A stretch of 64,000 nucleotides of DNA from Bremia lactucae (taxonomy: Eukaryota; Oomycota; Peronosporomycetes; Peronosporales; Peronosporaceae). Below are positions 11,210 to 22,259 of this stretch, in pieces. The translations under genes and the position numbers were made by a program. Location: NCBI RefSeq assembly GCF_004359215.1, contig NC_090610.1, positions 1,367,464 through 1,431,463 on the forward strand, given 5' to 3'. The notes under the pieces are model-generated. The model searched no databases, was not told the origin of the DNA, and worked only from the letters and a program-made list of their open reading frames with translations. Each line of letters begins with the position of its first letter. Positions within the stretch are counted from its first letter, which is position 1.

Positions 11210-12060
11210 AAAGGTGAGAATAAACAGAACGTAGCCCCAATTATATTGGTGCTTAATGACACGGGGCGTGAGTACAAGCCTGACTTGTTAGTCGCTCAAG
11301 CGACTGTGAAGAATTTTAATAAGCCATGGTCAATTTAATTGGCTCAAAAGCATCTTGCGATTATGCTCGATGTCTTTCCCTTGAAGGAAATCAACAATAC
11401 GTTGTGGCGCGTAAAGCTCATGAAGGTGATACAATCACTGTTCGCTTATCGACTGGGACTCGTGTCACTTTTTTTAAGGTTCCATTGAACTTAGGCATAA
11501 ATTTTCTGGACTTTGACAGTATGGAACGCTACCTCGTCCTAAATTTGGATCCGAGATATGATCTCATCCTTGGTATGGCCTGGTTTGAACGCCATGAGCC
11601 CTGGATCGATTGGAGGTAAGACCTTAGGCGCCGCGCGCAAAATGCCTAGCGAAGATTTGGCGAGTCATGATCCCACCTTTGCTAGGCAGCAAAATCTCTA
11701 TTTGCGCGGATCATTAAATTAGTCTGTCAGTGTTTTAGACATTGGAATGTCTGAGTTAATAAACTCTAATGTTGTAAACATTAATTTTGAGCTCAACTCA
11801 GAAAAAAGGGGTGGAACGGCACGTACTCCGTCTAGTGACACTCGTTAGAATAACGATTCACTGAATGTTGAAAGCATTGTTGGCCTAAGGCCGAGTCATC
11901 AAGGGTGTAATATTCCTGAGATACGTGAAGGGATACGTCTAAGTCCACCGAGTGTGGTCGGCCGACGTGGCACCATACTGAGTGTCAATAGTGACACGAT
12001 TAGCGGTTCGCCAGGGCATTTTGGGTCGAACACTTATGCACGTGAAGCAACGCGTATGAG
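11210..12060 (+). mobile_element. Gypsy (LTR-B type) protease and linker fragment
   Basis: The + strand encodes the retropepsin region in the same arrangement as the copy at 44210-44800: NKQNVAPIILVLNDTGREYK, LLVAQATVKNFNKPWSI, then, after a frame change, ASCDYARCLSLEGNQQYV and YDLILGMAWFERHEPWIDWR (end near 11617). The catalytic D-S/T-G of the family (SGASCNYAR in the sister copy) reads LIGSKASCDYAR here, so the aspartate-serine-glycine motif is lost. The linker that follows (11880-12060) contains one copy of the 40-residue unit that is tandemly duplicated at 43879-44118. Segment A of a scrambled element; see findings. Confidence 0.7.
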
Positions 12061-13690
12061 CGTGTAAGCTAGGCCCTTCTTGGCCACGACTTAAATAGTT
12101 CAATAAAGTGCGGGCGCAATTTGGTCTTGAAGACCGCGGAAACCAAGTCAGTTGGTAGATTTTTAGCGTTCGATCTCCGACCACATAAAAATTAATACAG
12201 CTTCTGCCTTTGGCATCTGCTTGCTCTTTTTGTTTGTCTTGGCTATGAACCATTGTGTCCCTTAAATGTCTTAAAACACTAATCGCGTCGCGAGAAACTC
12301 GCTTACTTGTTTCCGAACGGTAAAGGGCCGATATCAGCAAGCCTATGGGTCAATTCTCCCCCACCAAGACCTGAGCCACGCAGTTTATAGTTAAAGGAAC
12401 GCATGGATTAGTGAAACCGTTGTCATAGAACGGAGTATAGCCTGTAGAGGCATATACAGCATTTTCTAACGCAAATTCCATCACTGGGAGCATTGAGCTC
12501 CAGCGCTTTTGTGTCTGAGCGCACACACTACGTAAAAAGTCTTCAATGACGCGATTGACACGTCCAGTTTTACCATCGGTATGCGGATGGGCCGCTGTGA
12601 ACATGTTTAATCTGGGGCCAAGCACTCGGAAAATTGGTTTGTAGAATTTACCTGTGAAACAGGAATTCCGATCAGAGACAATTGCCACTGGCAAATCGTG
12701 TTGTCGAAATACGCGATCGATGAACAGCCTTGCTGTACCTTCACCATCAATGTTATCGCTAAGTGAGCCATCTTCTCAATCGGTCAAGAAAGATCACTAT
12801 GCCAGACTAACAGGCCGAATCTTTCGATAGACCGAAAAACAATCCATACTAATGGACTCCCAACACCCTATGGGTACGGGTAGACTTGCCAGTGGTGCAG
12901 CAGCATGTGCCGAGGGTTTAACCCATTAGAAAGTTTCGCATGTGCGAACGTAGGTGCTGACCCATTTATTAAGTTTGGACTACCAATAAATCTGGCTTAT
13001 AGAGCCGTAGGTCTTTACTCTACCGAGATGACCATCAAGGACAGTATCGTGTGCCTGATAGAGGATTCGGTACTTTATATTCTCATCATGAGGAACAACG
13101 ACGCGCGGAGCATCCACAGCGTCCGTGCAATAAAGCAACAGGTCGTTATCGATAGAAAATCGATGTAACGTTGCACGCAATCGTGCCGATAATTTAAAAC
13201 CCGAGTCAGTGCTCTTTAAAGCTTGAAGCAGAGCTACACACTGTTCATCCTTGGCGTAAGCCGTAGAGATTTAATTCAATAATAGGCGACATTATAGTCG
13301 TTAAATGAGAGAGCAAATGATCCGGCCTACGTGATAACGCATCGGCCAAAGTATTCTGCTTGCCAGGCTTATACTTCACCTCGAAGTTGTATCCGGCGAA
13401 AAATGATAGCCATCGGGCCATTCTCTGTGGGAGATGGGGCGACTCAGTCGCAGTGCGTAATGACGCGTGATCTGTAAATATCACAAACGGCTTAGAGCCG
13501 AGCAGATGAACTCTGAATTTGACGATAGCATACTTCATAGCAAGTAACTCTTCTTCACAGCAAGTAACTCTTTGTCATGAACTGGGTAGTTTTTTCCGCA
13601 GCTTTAAGCTGTCGAGACTTAAACGCAATGACACGTTCACGCCTATCAGCATCTGTTTGTAGCAGGGCACTACTGCATTTAGTGCGTGGA
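12061..13690 (-). mobile_element. Inverted RNase H-integrase segment of the scrambled gypsy element
   Basis: Minus strand from 13690: RNase H (ALLQTDADRRERVIAFKSRQ, near 13600-13660; IFTDHASLRTATESPHLPQR near 13420-13480; YKPGKQNTLADALSRRPDHL near 13310-13370), zinc-binding region (YQAHDTVLDGHLGR near 13020-13060), core (VAIVSDRNSCFTGKF near 12645-12690; TAAHPHTDGKTGRVNRVIED near 12545-12605; ASTGYTPFYDNGF near 12405-12445) and the integrase tail to about 12065. Frames are shifted between blocks. It is opposite in orientation to the protease before it and the reverse transcriptase after it. Confidence 0.75.
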
Positions 13691-14760
13691 GTGGGTCATC
13701 GATCCTTAAAGATCCTACTGATCCAATTTATTCCTTGATTAAGGAATTTCAAGATGTGGTATGTACCAATCCATCATCTGTTTTACCTCCGGATGGGAAG
13801 ACAGGCGTAAATTGACTTGGTTATGGGAAGTAAATACTGTGTCACACGACAGTGGCCTTTACCAAGGGAACAATGTAACGTCATTGACGATTTTCTTCCG
13901 TGCTAGGCACTGTACGTTGTACATCCCACCATATTGTTCTGAAGAACATCCTTTCTAGGAATGGGGGTTTGTGCTGGTGTAGTGGCAGCATACAGCTTAT
14001 TATGAGCATGAACCATGCGCCATTTACCATTTGTCTTTTGACCCGAAATGTCGGTGTCGAATGAAGAGATTTGCTCTCTTGTACTATTTCAGCCTTAGTC
14101 GATAGTTACTATCAACTGATCAGGCGAGCTAGCGATACCCACGCGGTATGCTATTTGAGTGGTTGGTTATGTCACAAGGGCTTTTTAACGCCCCGGCAAC
14201 ATTAAAGCGTCTTGTGACGCAACTGTTCCGCCATCATCGAGGTTATGCACAGACTTATTTTGATGACATTTTTGTCCATAGTCGTGTGGAGCAGGGTGGC
14301 TCGGATATGGATACCCATTTAGACCATTTGCGAGCAGTGCTCGAGTGTATGCCCACAAATAAATTGTATGCCAATGCATCTAAATCCGCTTTTGGCGCAG
14401 AAGAAATTCCTTTCTCAGGGTATTTCATTGGAAAGCGAGGCCATAGAGCGGACCCCGCTAAGGTAAAAGCCATAGTAGATGGGCCGGCTCCTAAAAACCA
14501 AAAGGATTTGCGTAAGTGGTTGGGTCTCGCCAATTAGTTATTAATTTAGCGAAAATTACACCGATATGGCTAGACCATTATTTAATCTACGTAAAAAGTA
14601 TACAGAATGGTGCTGGACTAGCACAGAACATAATGCTTGTCAAGCAGTTAAAGATAGTCGTTTCCATGCCGCGATTCTGGCACTGCTAAATCCAAATTGG
14701 CCTTTCAGTGTCGTCTGTGACACTTCCGATCTTGCCATTGGGACCTTTCTAGCAAGCTGC
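13691..14760 (+). mobile_element. Gypsy reverse transcriptase and RNase H start of the scrambled element
   Basis: From 13690 the + strand encodes the RT amino end (SSILKDPTDPIYSLIKEF), then after frameshifts the palm: MLFEWLVMSQGLFNAPATLK (14148-14210), GYAQTYFDDIFVHSR with the FDD catalytic motif at about 14258-14266, and YANASKSAFGAEEIPFSGYF (14365-14430). The connection domain ends at a stop in GLAN(stop)LL near 14535. RNase H begins PFSVVCDTSDLAIG (14700-14745) and breaks off at about 14760, exactly where the inverted segment C (12061-13690) would pick up. Confidence 0.75.
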
Positions 14761-15180
14761 ATACACACCCACTGCTCTACGTTGGTATGCTTAAGCCATA
14801 TTGGGACCCTTCCCACGTGTACTTAAAGGCGCTTGCGCCAAGACAGGCGGTCGTGCGGCTGATTGCTGCATCCTCACCGGGATGTCCAGCTGGCCTCTAA
14901 ACGAGGTTACTGACTTTCCAGCATCGAAATATAGTTCTGACCCGCCTCAAAAGATCTCTCAGTCCGAGCAAGGCCCTTACGAAGAAGTTGTACCTCGTGC
15001 TTTAAAGAATCCAATGCTTCCGTCAAATTTCGGCCTCCCCCCGCGCTGCTTGATGCACGAGAGAGCCTTCAGTTTCACGTGGAGAATTTTTAAAGCGACG
15101 TCGTCGTAAGGATCAATGCCAGTATCCGGTGAAGTGGCTAGGGTACCCCTCTTCTGAATACTCTTGGTAGTTCGAGGTAC
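14761..15180 (+). mobile_element. Integrase carboxyl tail of the scrambled element
   Basis: The + strand reads HTHPLLYVGMLKPYWDPSHV and LKALAPRQAVV, the gypsy integrase tail, equivalent to the minus-strand frame at 42198-42668 (THPVFYVGLLKPYRDPSHV). It resumes at the point where the inverted segment ends near 12061, so the two were once contiguous. Past 14880 the reading degenerates, and the opposite strand becomes the antisense accessory frame. Confidence 0.65.
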
Positions 15181-16169
15181 CTATTCGGCAAGATTACCCG
15201 CACGCCGTTGACGTTTCTGAGGGCCAAGCTCAGGGTCAACTAACGTCAAACGACGCTTCCCACCACTAGACGTAGACTTAGGTGGATCTTTAGCCTCAGT
15301 GCGGCTTCGATGCATGGTTGTACGGTCAACCGGAGCACTGAAATATTGGCTAGACCTTTCTTCGTTTTGTGGCATAAATGCCGAACGCAACTGGCGTTTG
15401 GCGTTAAGCTTGGCGAAATCGATGCGAAGTTCCGTTCCAAACGAACCATAGGCACATTCGCAGACTCTGATATTCCAACTATTGCGGAGGCGGCGGGCCC
15501 GATGAATCCAGTTCTCATATGAGACTTCGTTTTCACTTCTTGTTTCGTTTGGAAACAAAACGATCGGAATTTCCCTCATTGAGGTCACCGAAGCCCCACG
15601 GGCTTGATCGCGTAAACGCGTCAGATACTGACCTCGCGCCATTACCTTTTGTGTAAGGTATCGCTCATGAAGAGCGTCGCGAGCAGCGATCTCCTCCGGC
15701 GTCTTCGCCGGGTCACCAGAGGTCCAGTTGGCCAAACTGTGACTCCAATCTCTTTAAGGCGCTCTTCCGCACTAAGCGGAGTGACTCTATATTCACAATG
15801 AGCTTTAGCTTGAGCTATCTCGGCAGCTCGACGACGAGCTTGTCCCTCTATGAAGATTGCCCGCTCTTGCTCTTCATCGAGCGGATTCGTAATGATGTTG
15901 GACTCAGGGTCCTGTGTCCTGCTCGATAAAGTTAAGAGATCAGCGGAACCACGATCTGGAACCAGATTCGGAGCCCGCCGACGTTCATCCGGAGAAGAAG
16001 GCGTATAAAAGTGACGCTTTTGCTCCTCATTCTCTAATGGAGTGTGACGTCCGAAGTCCTCCATTACCTCGTCGTCGAGGAAGGTGCTAAGAGTCTGTGA
16101 CTCAAGCTTGATTGTCATGGGACAAACGAAAGAAAAACACAACCAAACGGTTAGCTGTTTACGTTCCAT
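15181..16169 (-). CDS. Antisense accessory ORF of LTR-B gypsy element (one frameshift)
   Basis: Between the integrase tail and the 3' LTR the strand opposite to pol carries about 329 codons in two overlapping frames: 16169-15642 and 15735-15181, joined by a single frameshift near 15735 (GVTVWPTG against ANWTSGDPAKTPEEIAARDA). The first ATG is at 16169; an internal ATG at 16118 (MTIKLESQTLSTF) is the start shared with the second copy at 41078. Visible features: an acidic N-terminal part (STFLDDEVMEDF), a Pro/Arg stretch (SSPDERRRAPN), an Ala/Arg-rich helix (ARRRAAEIAQAKA), and basic clusters GGKRRLT and QKRQRR before the stop. No known domain recognised; not gag, pol or an envelope. It sits about 105-155 bp inside the LTR at 16274. 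Confidence 0.5.
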
Positions 16170-16273
16170 TTTTTAAAAATGAAATGAAGCGAATGTTGAC
16201 TATCGACTAAGTTCAATGCACTGTACATTGTACACCCCATCATTCTCTCTCGGTGTCAGCAGGCTGATGGAGG

Positions 16274-16751
16274 TGTATTGGGGAACACATCGATTAAAGA
16301 ACCGTTGTTGTGGTTCATTTACGTTATGGGTAATATACTCTTTTATCATATTCTAAAATAGCTGTTTACTTAATCCCATTTATCATGGGTAGCAAATATG
16401 CTCGCCAGATATAAATCTGGTGGCCGAAATTTATTTTAAAATTAGCTAGGGTCAGGTTTAAAAAAATAAACAAATAAAGTGCATTTCCTCTTATGATCTT
16501 AAAGCGTTAAGTGCCTTTCTAAGGCTTGTGCATTGATCTGTAAGAGATAGAAGCCTTTCTAAGGAATATTCTCCTGGGCACTAGCTGCCACTTGGTTCTA
16601 CGAACCCCTGAATCCCTTGAAATAGGATTCATTAAGCTTAAATAGCTTGTACGACTCCTGAGTTGTCGAATCCATTAGTTCTATATAATTAAGAGACTCA
16701 TTGAGTCTAAAGGTTTTCCTCTGACTTTAAGAGCGAGGTAGCTCCGCTACA
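16274..16751 (+). repeat. LTR, family B (3' LTR of scrambled element)
   Basis: Begins TGTATTGGGG after a purine-rich tract (GATGGAGG) and ends GGTAGCTCCGCTACA; 478 bp. It matches the reverse complement of 45935-46418 and 22803-23285 along its length, including the segments CGCCAGATATAAATCTGGTG and CCACTTGGTTCTACGAACCC. No primer-binding site follows it, consistent with a 3' LTR. Confidence 0.85.
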
Positions 16752-17871
16752 TATAAACTAAAGAATTTAAAAAAAAATCAAATTGAACGAGAAGTCTTAG
16801 AATCAAAGAAGCACGTCTGCTCATTGTTTTCGTATTATTCTTAGCCAAACTTTCTTAACGCTTTTCTCATTACCAGCCATTACTAGATCCTAACGCTTTT
16901 AAAATTAATTAATAGTAGTCATTTATCATTTCCTTGGCTTTATTATCTATAAAATTGCTTTATAGAAAAAAGTCGGCAGTGGCACTGCCTTGTCAGATAA
17001 TACTTGAGGTTAGGCTGTAGGTCATCTTCGCGACTAATATTAACACAATTTGTCGGATCATGTAAGGATAGAGGTTAATTAAATGCTGCATTAATTTTAA
17101 TGCTTTTCGTTACTTATAATTAAGTTGGTGGGAAGCACTCTTAAAGGTATCGCCTATCAGTAGCGGGGTATCCCGTTTCATGAGTATTATTTTCTATAAG
17201 AAGAATAAAAAACATTATTTTCTGTGAGAGGATATAAATGAAGACGTACAAAATAATTATCTTTATTAATTTTGACTTAATTAGTTCCAATATTACCAAA
17301 TTTGGTAATAATGATGCAATAAGACATTAGCTCTATGGCTTGGTTAACTTAAGTCTAAATCAACCCCAGCAATCGTTTAAAGACACGATTGTGCGGTGCG
17401 CAAGGAGGCGCCATACTTGGTTAGTTATTATCAAAAATGTCAGTAGTAGGAACAAGATCGTTACGTAGAAAACTAAATACACAGATACAGCTTTACTTTT
17501 TCTCTATTCAAAACCATTAGTCTAGACCTTTAAGCCAATTTTTCTTAGCTTCATAAAAGCCTTCGCGGTACCTTTGTGTACGTAAACTTTCAAACACCTC
17601 ACCTACACTGTAATTAGATTTACGTTAACTAGTAGTTATCATTTGTACTAGTGAAAGGTGCCCCATTACACCTTGTACAAGTTTGTAATCCGTTCAACGA
17701 CCTACGCACGTTCCACTCAACATGGGCATGTTGGACGAAGAAGAAGGGAGCTTCCCAGCCCCTCAAGAAGGCTATTACGCAACGCGTGAATGATTCACTC
17801 ATTTGAGTGACCTTGAATGGAGAGTGATCGAACGATTGAGTTCGGTCGTAGGCGGGCCAGCCGTTTGAGCC
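16752..17871. other. AT-rich non-coding stretch; its end resembles an LTR end at 17670
   Basis: No coding content is seen. A 20-nt perfect palindrome (TATTACCAAATTTGGTAATA) lies at 17291-17310. The sequence GGTGCCCCATTACA ending at 17670, followed by a gag start within 210 bp, suggests that the 3' part of this stretch is the 5' LTR and leader of the gypsy element that follows. Its upstream end could not be fixed. Confidence 0.4.
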
Positions 17872-18372
17872 ATGCTGTACACTCTGAGCAGAGATGAACA
17901 GCATGCAGCCATAGCCAAGTTTATACAGCATGAAATCGACGCGGCCCGAGAGAAAGTAGCCTTGCTTCACCAGCAAAGCTCTCAACACGCGAGGGTGTTG
18001 AGAGATCAGAGTACTCAACAATTAGAACTACTGAGACATCAGAATGTAAAGGCTACTAATAGGCCGACGCTTCCGCATCGACCCGAAAGCTTAAAGATCG
18101 AAATATTTAAGCTTAAGGCTGTCTCTATAAGACGGTTCGTCGAATTAGACGACGCCATAGAAGCTCGCCGTATCAGTGATGATGCGACGAAAGTGAAATT
18201 TGGCATGGCCAACTTGCCGGACGTGCCGACTCATGGGCAGTTCGACCACTCGAATAAGCTGAGTGGTACGAAACAAAGATACTTGAACGGAAAGCAAATC
18301 CAAGAAAGTTTAAAACGCCCGTCTATAAGAGATAGTGCGAAAAACCTAGATCAACTGGAGAGTCGATCGTAG
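17872..18372 (+). pseudogene. Gypsy gag fragment
   Basis: A 166-residue frame with a coiled-coil-prone amino part (IDAAREKVALLHQQSSQHAR, STQQLELLRHQ) and the gag core signature SLKIEIFKLKAV, RRFVELDDAIEARR, ATKVKFGMANL (about residues 67-105). The retrotransposon Gag family usually continues for another 150-200 residues to a zinc knuckle. Here it breaks after MANLPD and runs into unrelated or shifted sequence, so the capsid is truncated. The ATG or the preceding in-frame start near 17872 cannot be chosen with certainty. It heads the pol fragments that follow on the same strand. Confidence 0.7.
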
Positions 18373-20960
18373 AGAATCTCGCTGTGGTAGCGCAGCCACA
18401 GCTAGAGGCAGTTGGGGAGAATACTCCTCCAAAAAACTTGAGGGAATAACTCTCAAAGAATATGTGGGAATAAGTTCCCGGAATGCTGAGGTCAAAGGTT
18501 CCCAAGTACATTTGAAAATAAGTCCTAAAAAGGAAACTGAGACAATAAATGTCTTAGTAAACAATGAACCAAGTGAAGGCGCTTATAAAGTTGATCTGAT
18601 AGCGCCTCCGAAATCAACTTCGGAGATAACTCAATTGCCAACGCTTGAATCTAAACAATTCTTGCGTGATGTGCGTAGTGGCAAAGTCAAGCAGATCTGC
18701 ACACTTGTCACAGATGACAACTACGTGGCTGATATTCGATGAAAAATAGTATATCCTGAGAACGAACAAATTATCAGTAGCTCATCGATGGACGAAAGTA
18801 TCCTCGATGAGAAGACTCGGATTGAACGTCTTACGTCCCAACCTGTGCGTCTTTAATGACTTACCCTCAATATAAGGATTAATAGAATTTAAGGATGCCT
18901 TCCATGAATCAGTGCCGTGCGAGTTGTCTAACGTAAAAGGCGCTCGACACGAAATAGACCTAACTCCATGTTCGAAAAACACTGTGTCATGAAGCTATTA
19001 GCGATCGACAAATTCTTTGCCGATTCACGTAGCTCTTTGACCTTCGTGTGCGTAATGCAACAAGACGGTGGCGGATAGTGCATGCGTTCAATAAACTGAA
19101 TGCTGCAACCGTACCGGGTCAAACGCCGATAGCACGAAACGACATAATCATTGAATGTATGTTATAGGGTACTATCTTCTCGTCAATGGATCTGATAAAT
19201 GGATTCTATCAGATCCTTATGTGTGAACAGTATATAACGTTCACAGCAACAACAAGCGGAATGCTATAAGAGTGGCTTGTTATGCCATATGGACTTGATT
19301 ATGCCACTAGGACTTAGTAATGCCCCTGCGACATTTAAATGATGTGTAACGAATCTGTTGAGACCGGTGCGGGATTTCGCATTAAGTCATTTTGATGATG
19401 TCTTCTTCATAGCAGAGCCATGAACGAAAAGTCGGAGGTTGAAGTACATCGTACCCACGTCCGAAATTCTTACACCAATGCGTAAGCACAAGTATGCAAA
19501 TCTCAGGAAGTGTATATTCGCTGCAAGCGAAATGCCACATCTTGGGGGCGAAACACGGTGTAGACCCGAAATCCGAAATATCAAATCAATTACCGATTGG
19601 CCTGTGCCAGTCGATGTAAAGGGACTTCAAAGGTTCCTCGGCTTAGCGGCGTATCTGCACAAGTACTCACGCAATTATGCCGAAATGACAGTACGTCTTT
19701 CTTTTTTGTTGGAAAAAAAATTAAAGTGGTCATGAAACGCTGACTGGTAGCGTTCCTTTGCGGATATTAAGCAAAGCTTGATGCAATTGCCAATCCTGGC
19801 GATTGCGGACCAAGACCGACCATTTCATGTGATCTGTGACGCCATCGATTAGATAAACCGTTAATTGTACATATGGACCATGCGTCTTTACGCACGGCCG
19901 TAAGCAGTCCATATTTCTCGCAAAGAATGGCGTGATGGTTGTCTTCCATCGAGGAGTATAACTTTCCGTGGAGTATAAACCAGGACGACTTAACGTTGTT
20001 GCTGATGTCCTTTCGGGCCAGCCCGATTTTGAGCCGACTGCGCAAGCGAACAGTGAGCATAAGACCGCTGTTGTAACAATAAGTGTCCCGTCGTCAACAT
20101 TACTCGACGACGTTAAAAGAGCTTACCAACAAGATAAGGCTCTTAAAGGGGTGGTGTATTACCTTAGAAACAATCCCAACGATTCTTAAAAGGATTGTTG
20201 AAATCGTATAGATTCTCAACTGATCGGTAGACAATACGCAATAGGTTACTGTATTACACAGCCATTGATGGCGACACATCTCGTGTTCGTAATCACCACC
20301 CAGAATGATTTGCGTTTACGCATCATTTATCAGTGCCACGATACACCAATAAGTGGTCATCGTGGACGTGAAAAGACTTATCTCGCGGTAAGTCGCGACT
20401 TCTGCTGGCCACGCCAGTATGAGGTCGTCCGCAAGTACATACGTGCTTCTGAAGTTTGTCAACGGATGAGATCTTGTCCTTCATCCCGTGCTCCGTTACA
20501 ACCTCTGCTATTCTGGTAGAGTGTTGGCTGTTCGTATCTATAGACTTCGTCTTCGAATTTCCCGACGACGATCACAAGAATAATAATGGTATTCTTGGTT
20601 TTATTGATCGTTTCAGCAAAATGGTACATCTTACTGCAGTCCCGTAGTCGATCACAGCTAAAGGCTGTGCTCGTGTCTGTGTTGACACGATATTTTTTAA
20701 CTCCATGGGCTACACCGCAGGCTGGTCTTAGATCGAGACCCTAGATTCACGGCGGAATCTGGCAAACAAAAATTAAAGCACTTGGAAAATAGTTGGGGAT
20801 GTCAACTACTAATCATCCTGAAACAGAGTCTGACGGAGCGTGCAAACCGTATCCTTTAGGAAATACTTCGCGGATACGTCCACTCTTTTACGAGTTGGAG
20901 CGAGTTCTTGCCGGTGGTAGAATCTGCCATCAATAATATAGTGCATACTTCTACAATGCA
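18373..20960 (+). mobile_element. Decayed Ty3/gypsy pol (linker, RT, RNase H, integrase)
   Basis: In correct order on the + strand: protease-RT linker (TQLPTLESKQFLRDVRSGKV, near 18630-18690), RT start (SSMDESILDEKTRIERLTSQ, 18780-18840; GARHEIDLTPCSK near 18940-18980), RT palm (MDLINGFYQILMCEQ, 19195-19230; HFDDVFF near 19390-19410), connection (TDWPVPVDVKGLQRFLGLAA, 19590-19650), RNase H (DQDRPFHVICDA, then DHASLRTAVSSPY at about 19870-19910), YKPGRLNVVADVLS (19970-20015), integrase zinc region (CHDTPISGHRGREK, 20330-20375) and core (FVFEFPDDDHKNNNGILGF, 20540-20600). There are at least eight stops or shifts, and RNase H has an internal deletion near 19850. Confidence 0.8.
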
Positions 20961-21189
20961 TACACCGTCTTACGTGAACAGCTTACGCAATCCTTTTTTT
21001 GCCCATCCGAACTTCACTAATTGCTCCCAACATGGAGACAACAAAGTTTTCTAATGCTGTCTCGTCGTCTGCGCTGGGTAGCGCAGCGACCGTTAATGAG
21101 AGCGCTGCCCATTAAGTTGCCGCTGCTTCTCCGTTGGGTAAATCACAAAAGTATTATGCTCTGACAATTATTCTTAATGGTTCGAACAT

Positions 21190-21300
21190 AGAAGGATGCG
21201 TACGCATACTTCGAGGCAGCTCGATCGTGTACGCATTGCCTTGGTGATGTAGTACCCGATACGGGCTGACATACCTGGCTAGTATTATTACCGCCCACAT
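21190..21300 (-). mobile_element. Inverted integrase-tail fragment
   Basis: Bases 21190-21300 match 9355-9470 in the same + direction (GATGC.TACGCATACTTCGA, GATCGTGTACGCATTGCCTT). There that sequence belongs to a minus-strand element; here it follows a plus-strand pol. The fragment is therefore inverted relative to its neighbour at 18373-20960. The 230 bp between (20960-21190) hold only degenerate sequence. Confidence 0.6.
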
Positions 21301-21665
21301 TCAAGCGCCACCATCCTTTCTCATTATCTCGATGTCTTCATTACTACTATGAGGTGATAGCAGCGGTGTCGACTCATTGTAATCGATAATGAGCGACGGA
21401 TCGACATTCTCACTGTGAAAGTGGGATGGATCATTCAGCCCAGTCAACGCGACAGCAGCAGTAGCTGCCAGCGCTGTAACTGTGGCGCTGAGCAACGGCA
21501 GCGTGTTTACGCGGCGCGTGCGCTTCGCGCGCGTGGTTGAGCGGGTGTCTTTGCAGACGTACCCTCAGCTTTGCCCTCTCTAAGGTGATCTTCTGCACCG
21601 AGTGATACACTGGTAGCAAGAAAGAATGAGATAACTAAGCGACGCGTAAAGCAGCTCGCTATTCC
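21301..21665 (-). pseudogene. Relic of a small secreted or membrane protein gene
   Basis: Two minus-strand frames together look like a small protein. The upstream frame (about 21660-21500) reads ASCFTRRLVISFFLATSVSL then GAEDHLREGKAEG, a typical amino-terminal signal peptide with a plausible cleavage after SLG; where a start codon would be expected there is ATA. The downstream frame (about 21510-21301) reads VNTLPLLSATVTALAATAAV then ALTGL, a hydrophobic segment long enough to cross a membrane, followed by a polar tail ending in a stop at 21301-21303. The two are joined by a frameshift near 21505. No RXLR or LFLAK motif is seen, so I do not call it an effector. It has no counterpart in the retroelement copies in this window. 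Confidence 0.4.
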
Positions 21666-21699
21666 CTCGGTTCTTTTTGACTAATTTGCAAAATGTAAA

Positions 21700-22259
21700 T
21701 TCGTTCTTAAAGGGGGGAACGGTTTAACGGGCTTAAGTTGCCCTATGTTACACAATCCCCGTTAAGTACACTTTGTGTACTTATGGGGATGGTCAATTAC
21801 TTAAGTGATGTTATTGTACCTACTACTTGGATGTGGTTCACATTGTGAACCCACCCTTGTGTATGTAATGTCTCTGAGGGCATTCACATTAGCGGGGATG
21901 ACGGCTAGCGTTACCCGTTACGCGAGGTTTTCAGAAAGATACGCTCGCAATACATTTTAGTGTCTATCTGCAGAGCTGGCATCTTACGATTGGTTAAGAT
22001 AGAAATTTATATTTTAATACTATTAAATATAGATAAGTTTAAAAACTACTTTCTAGTTCTCAAGTGCGCACGTGGAGCCGGATTACCGCTCCTGTGACGT
22101 CACTTGAACTATGGCACTTAGTTCGTTGAGTTAGGTCGCTTAGGCGCCCACCAAAATCCTCACTGCACGTGAGAGAAGACGGTCAAATAGCTTCATTGCT
22201 GTGCTAAGGTGTGTACTTGAGTACAGCGTTGCCGCATTAAGACGTGGCCGCCTGCACCT
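21700..22259. other. Non-coding stretch with two hairpins
   Basis: No gene seen. After a purine run (AAAGGGGGGAA at 21710) come two hairpin-forming sequences: CCCCGTTAAGTACAC paired with GTGTACTTATGGGG (about 21765-21795) and GGTTCACA paired with TTGTGAACC (about 21835-21853). This may be an LTR of the preceding gypsy element, but I could not find a matching second copy. Confidence 0.35.

Noticed and set aside
14185..14533. Minus-strand frames opposite to the RT fragment
   Set aside because: Shadows of the FDD-containing RT palm on the + strand.
21301..21665. RXLR or Crinkler effector call
   Set aside because: Signal-peptide-like start is present but no RXLR, dEER or LFLAK motif, and the frame is broken.
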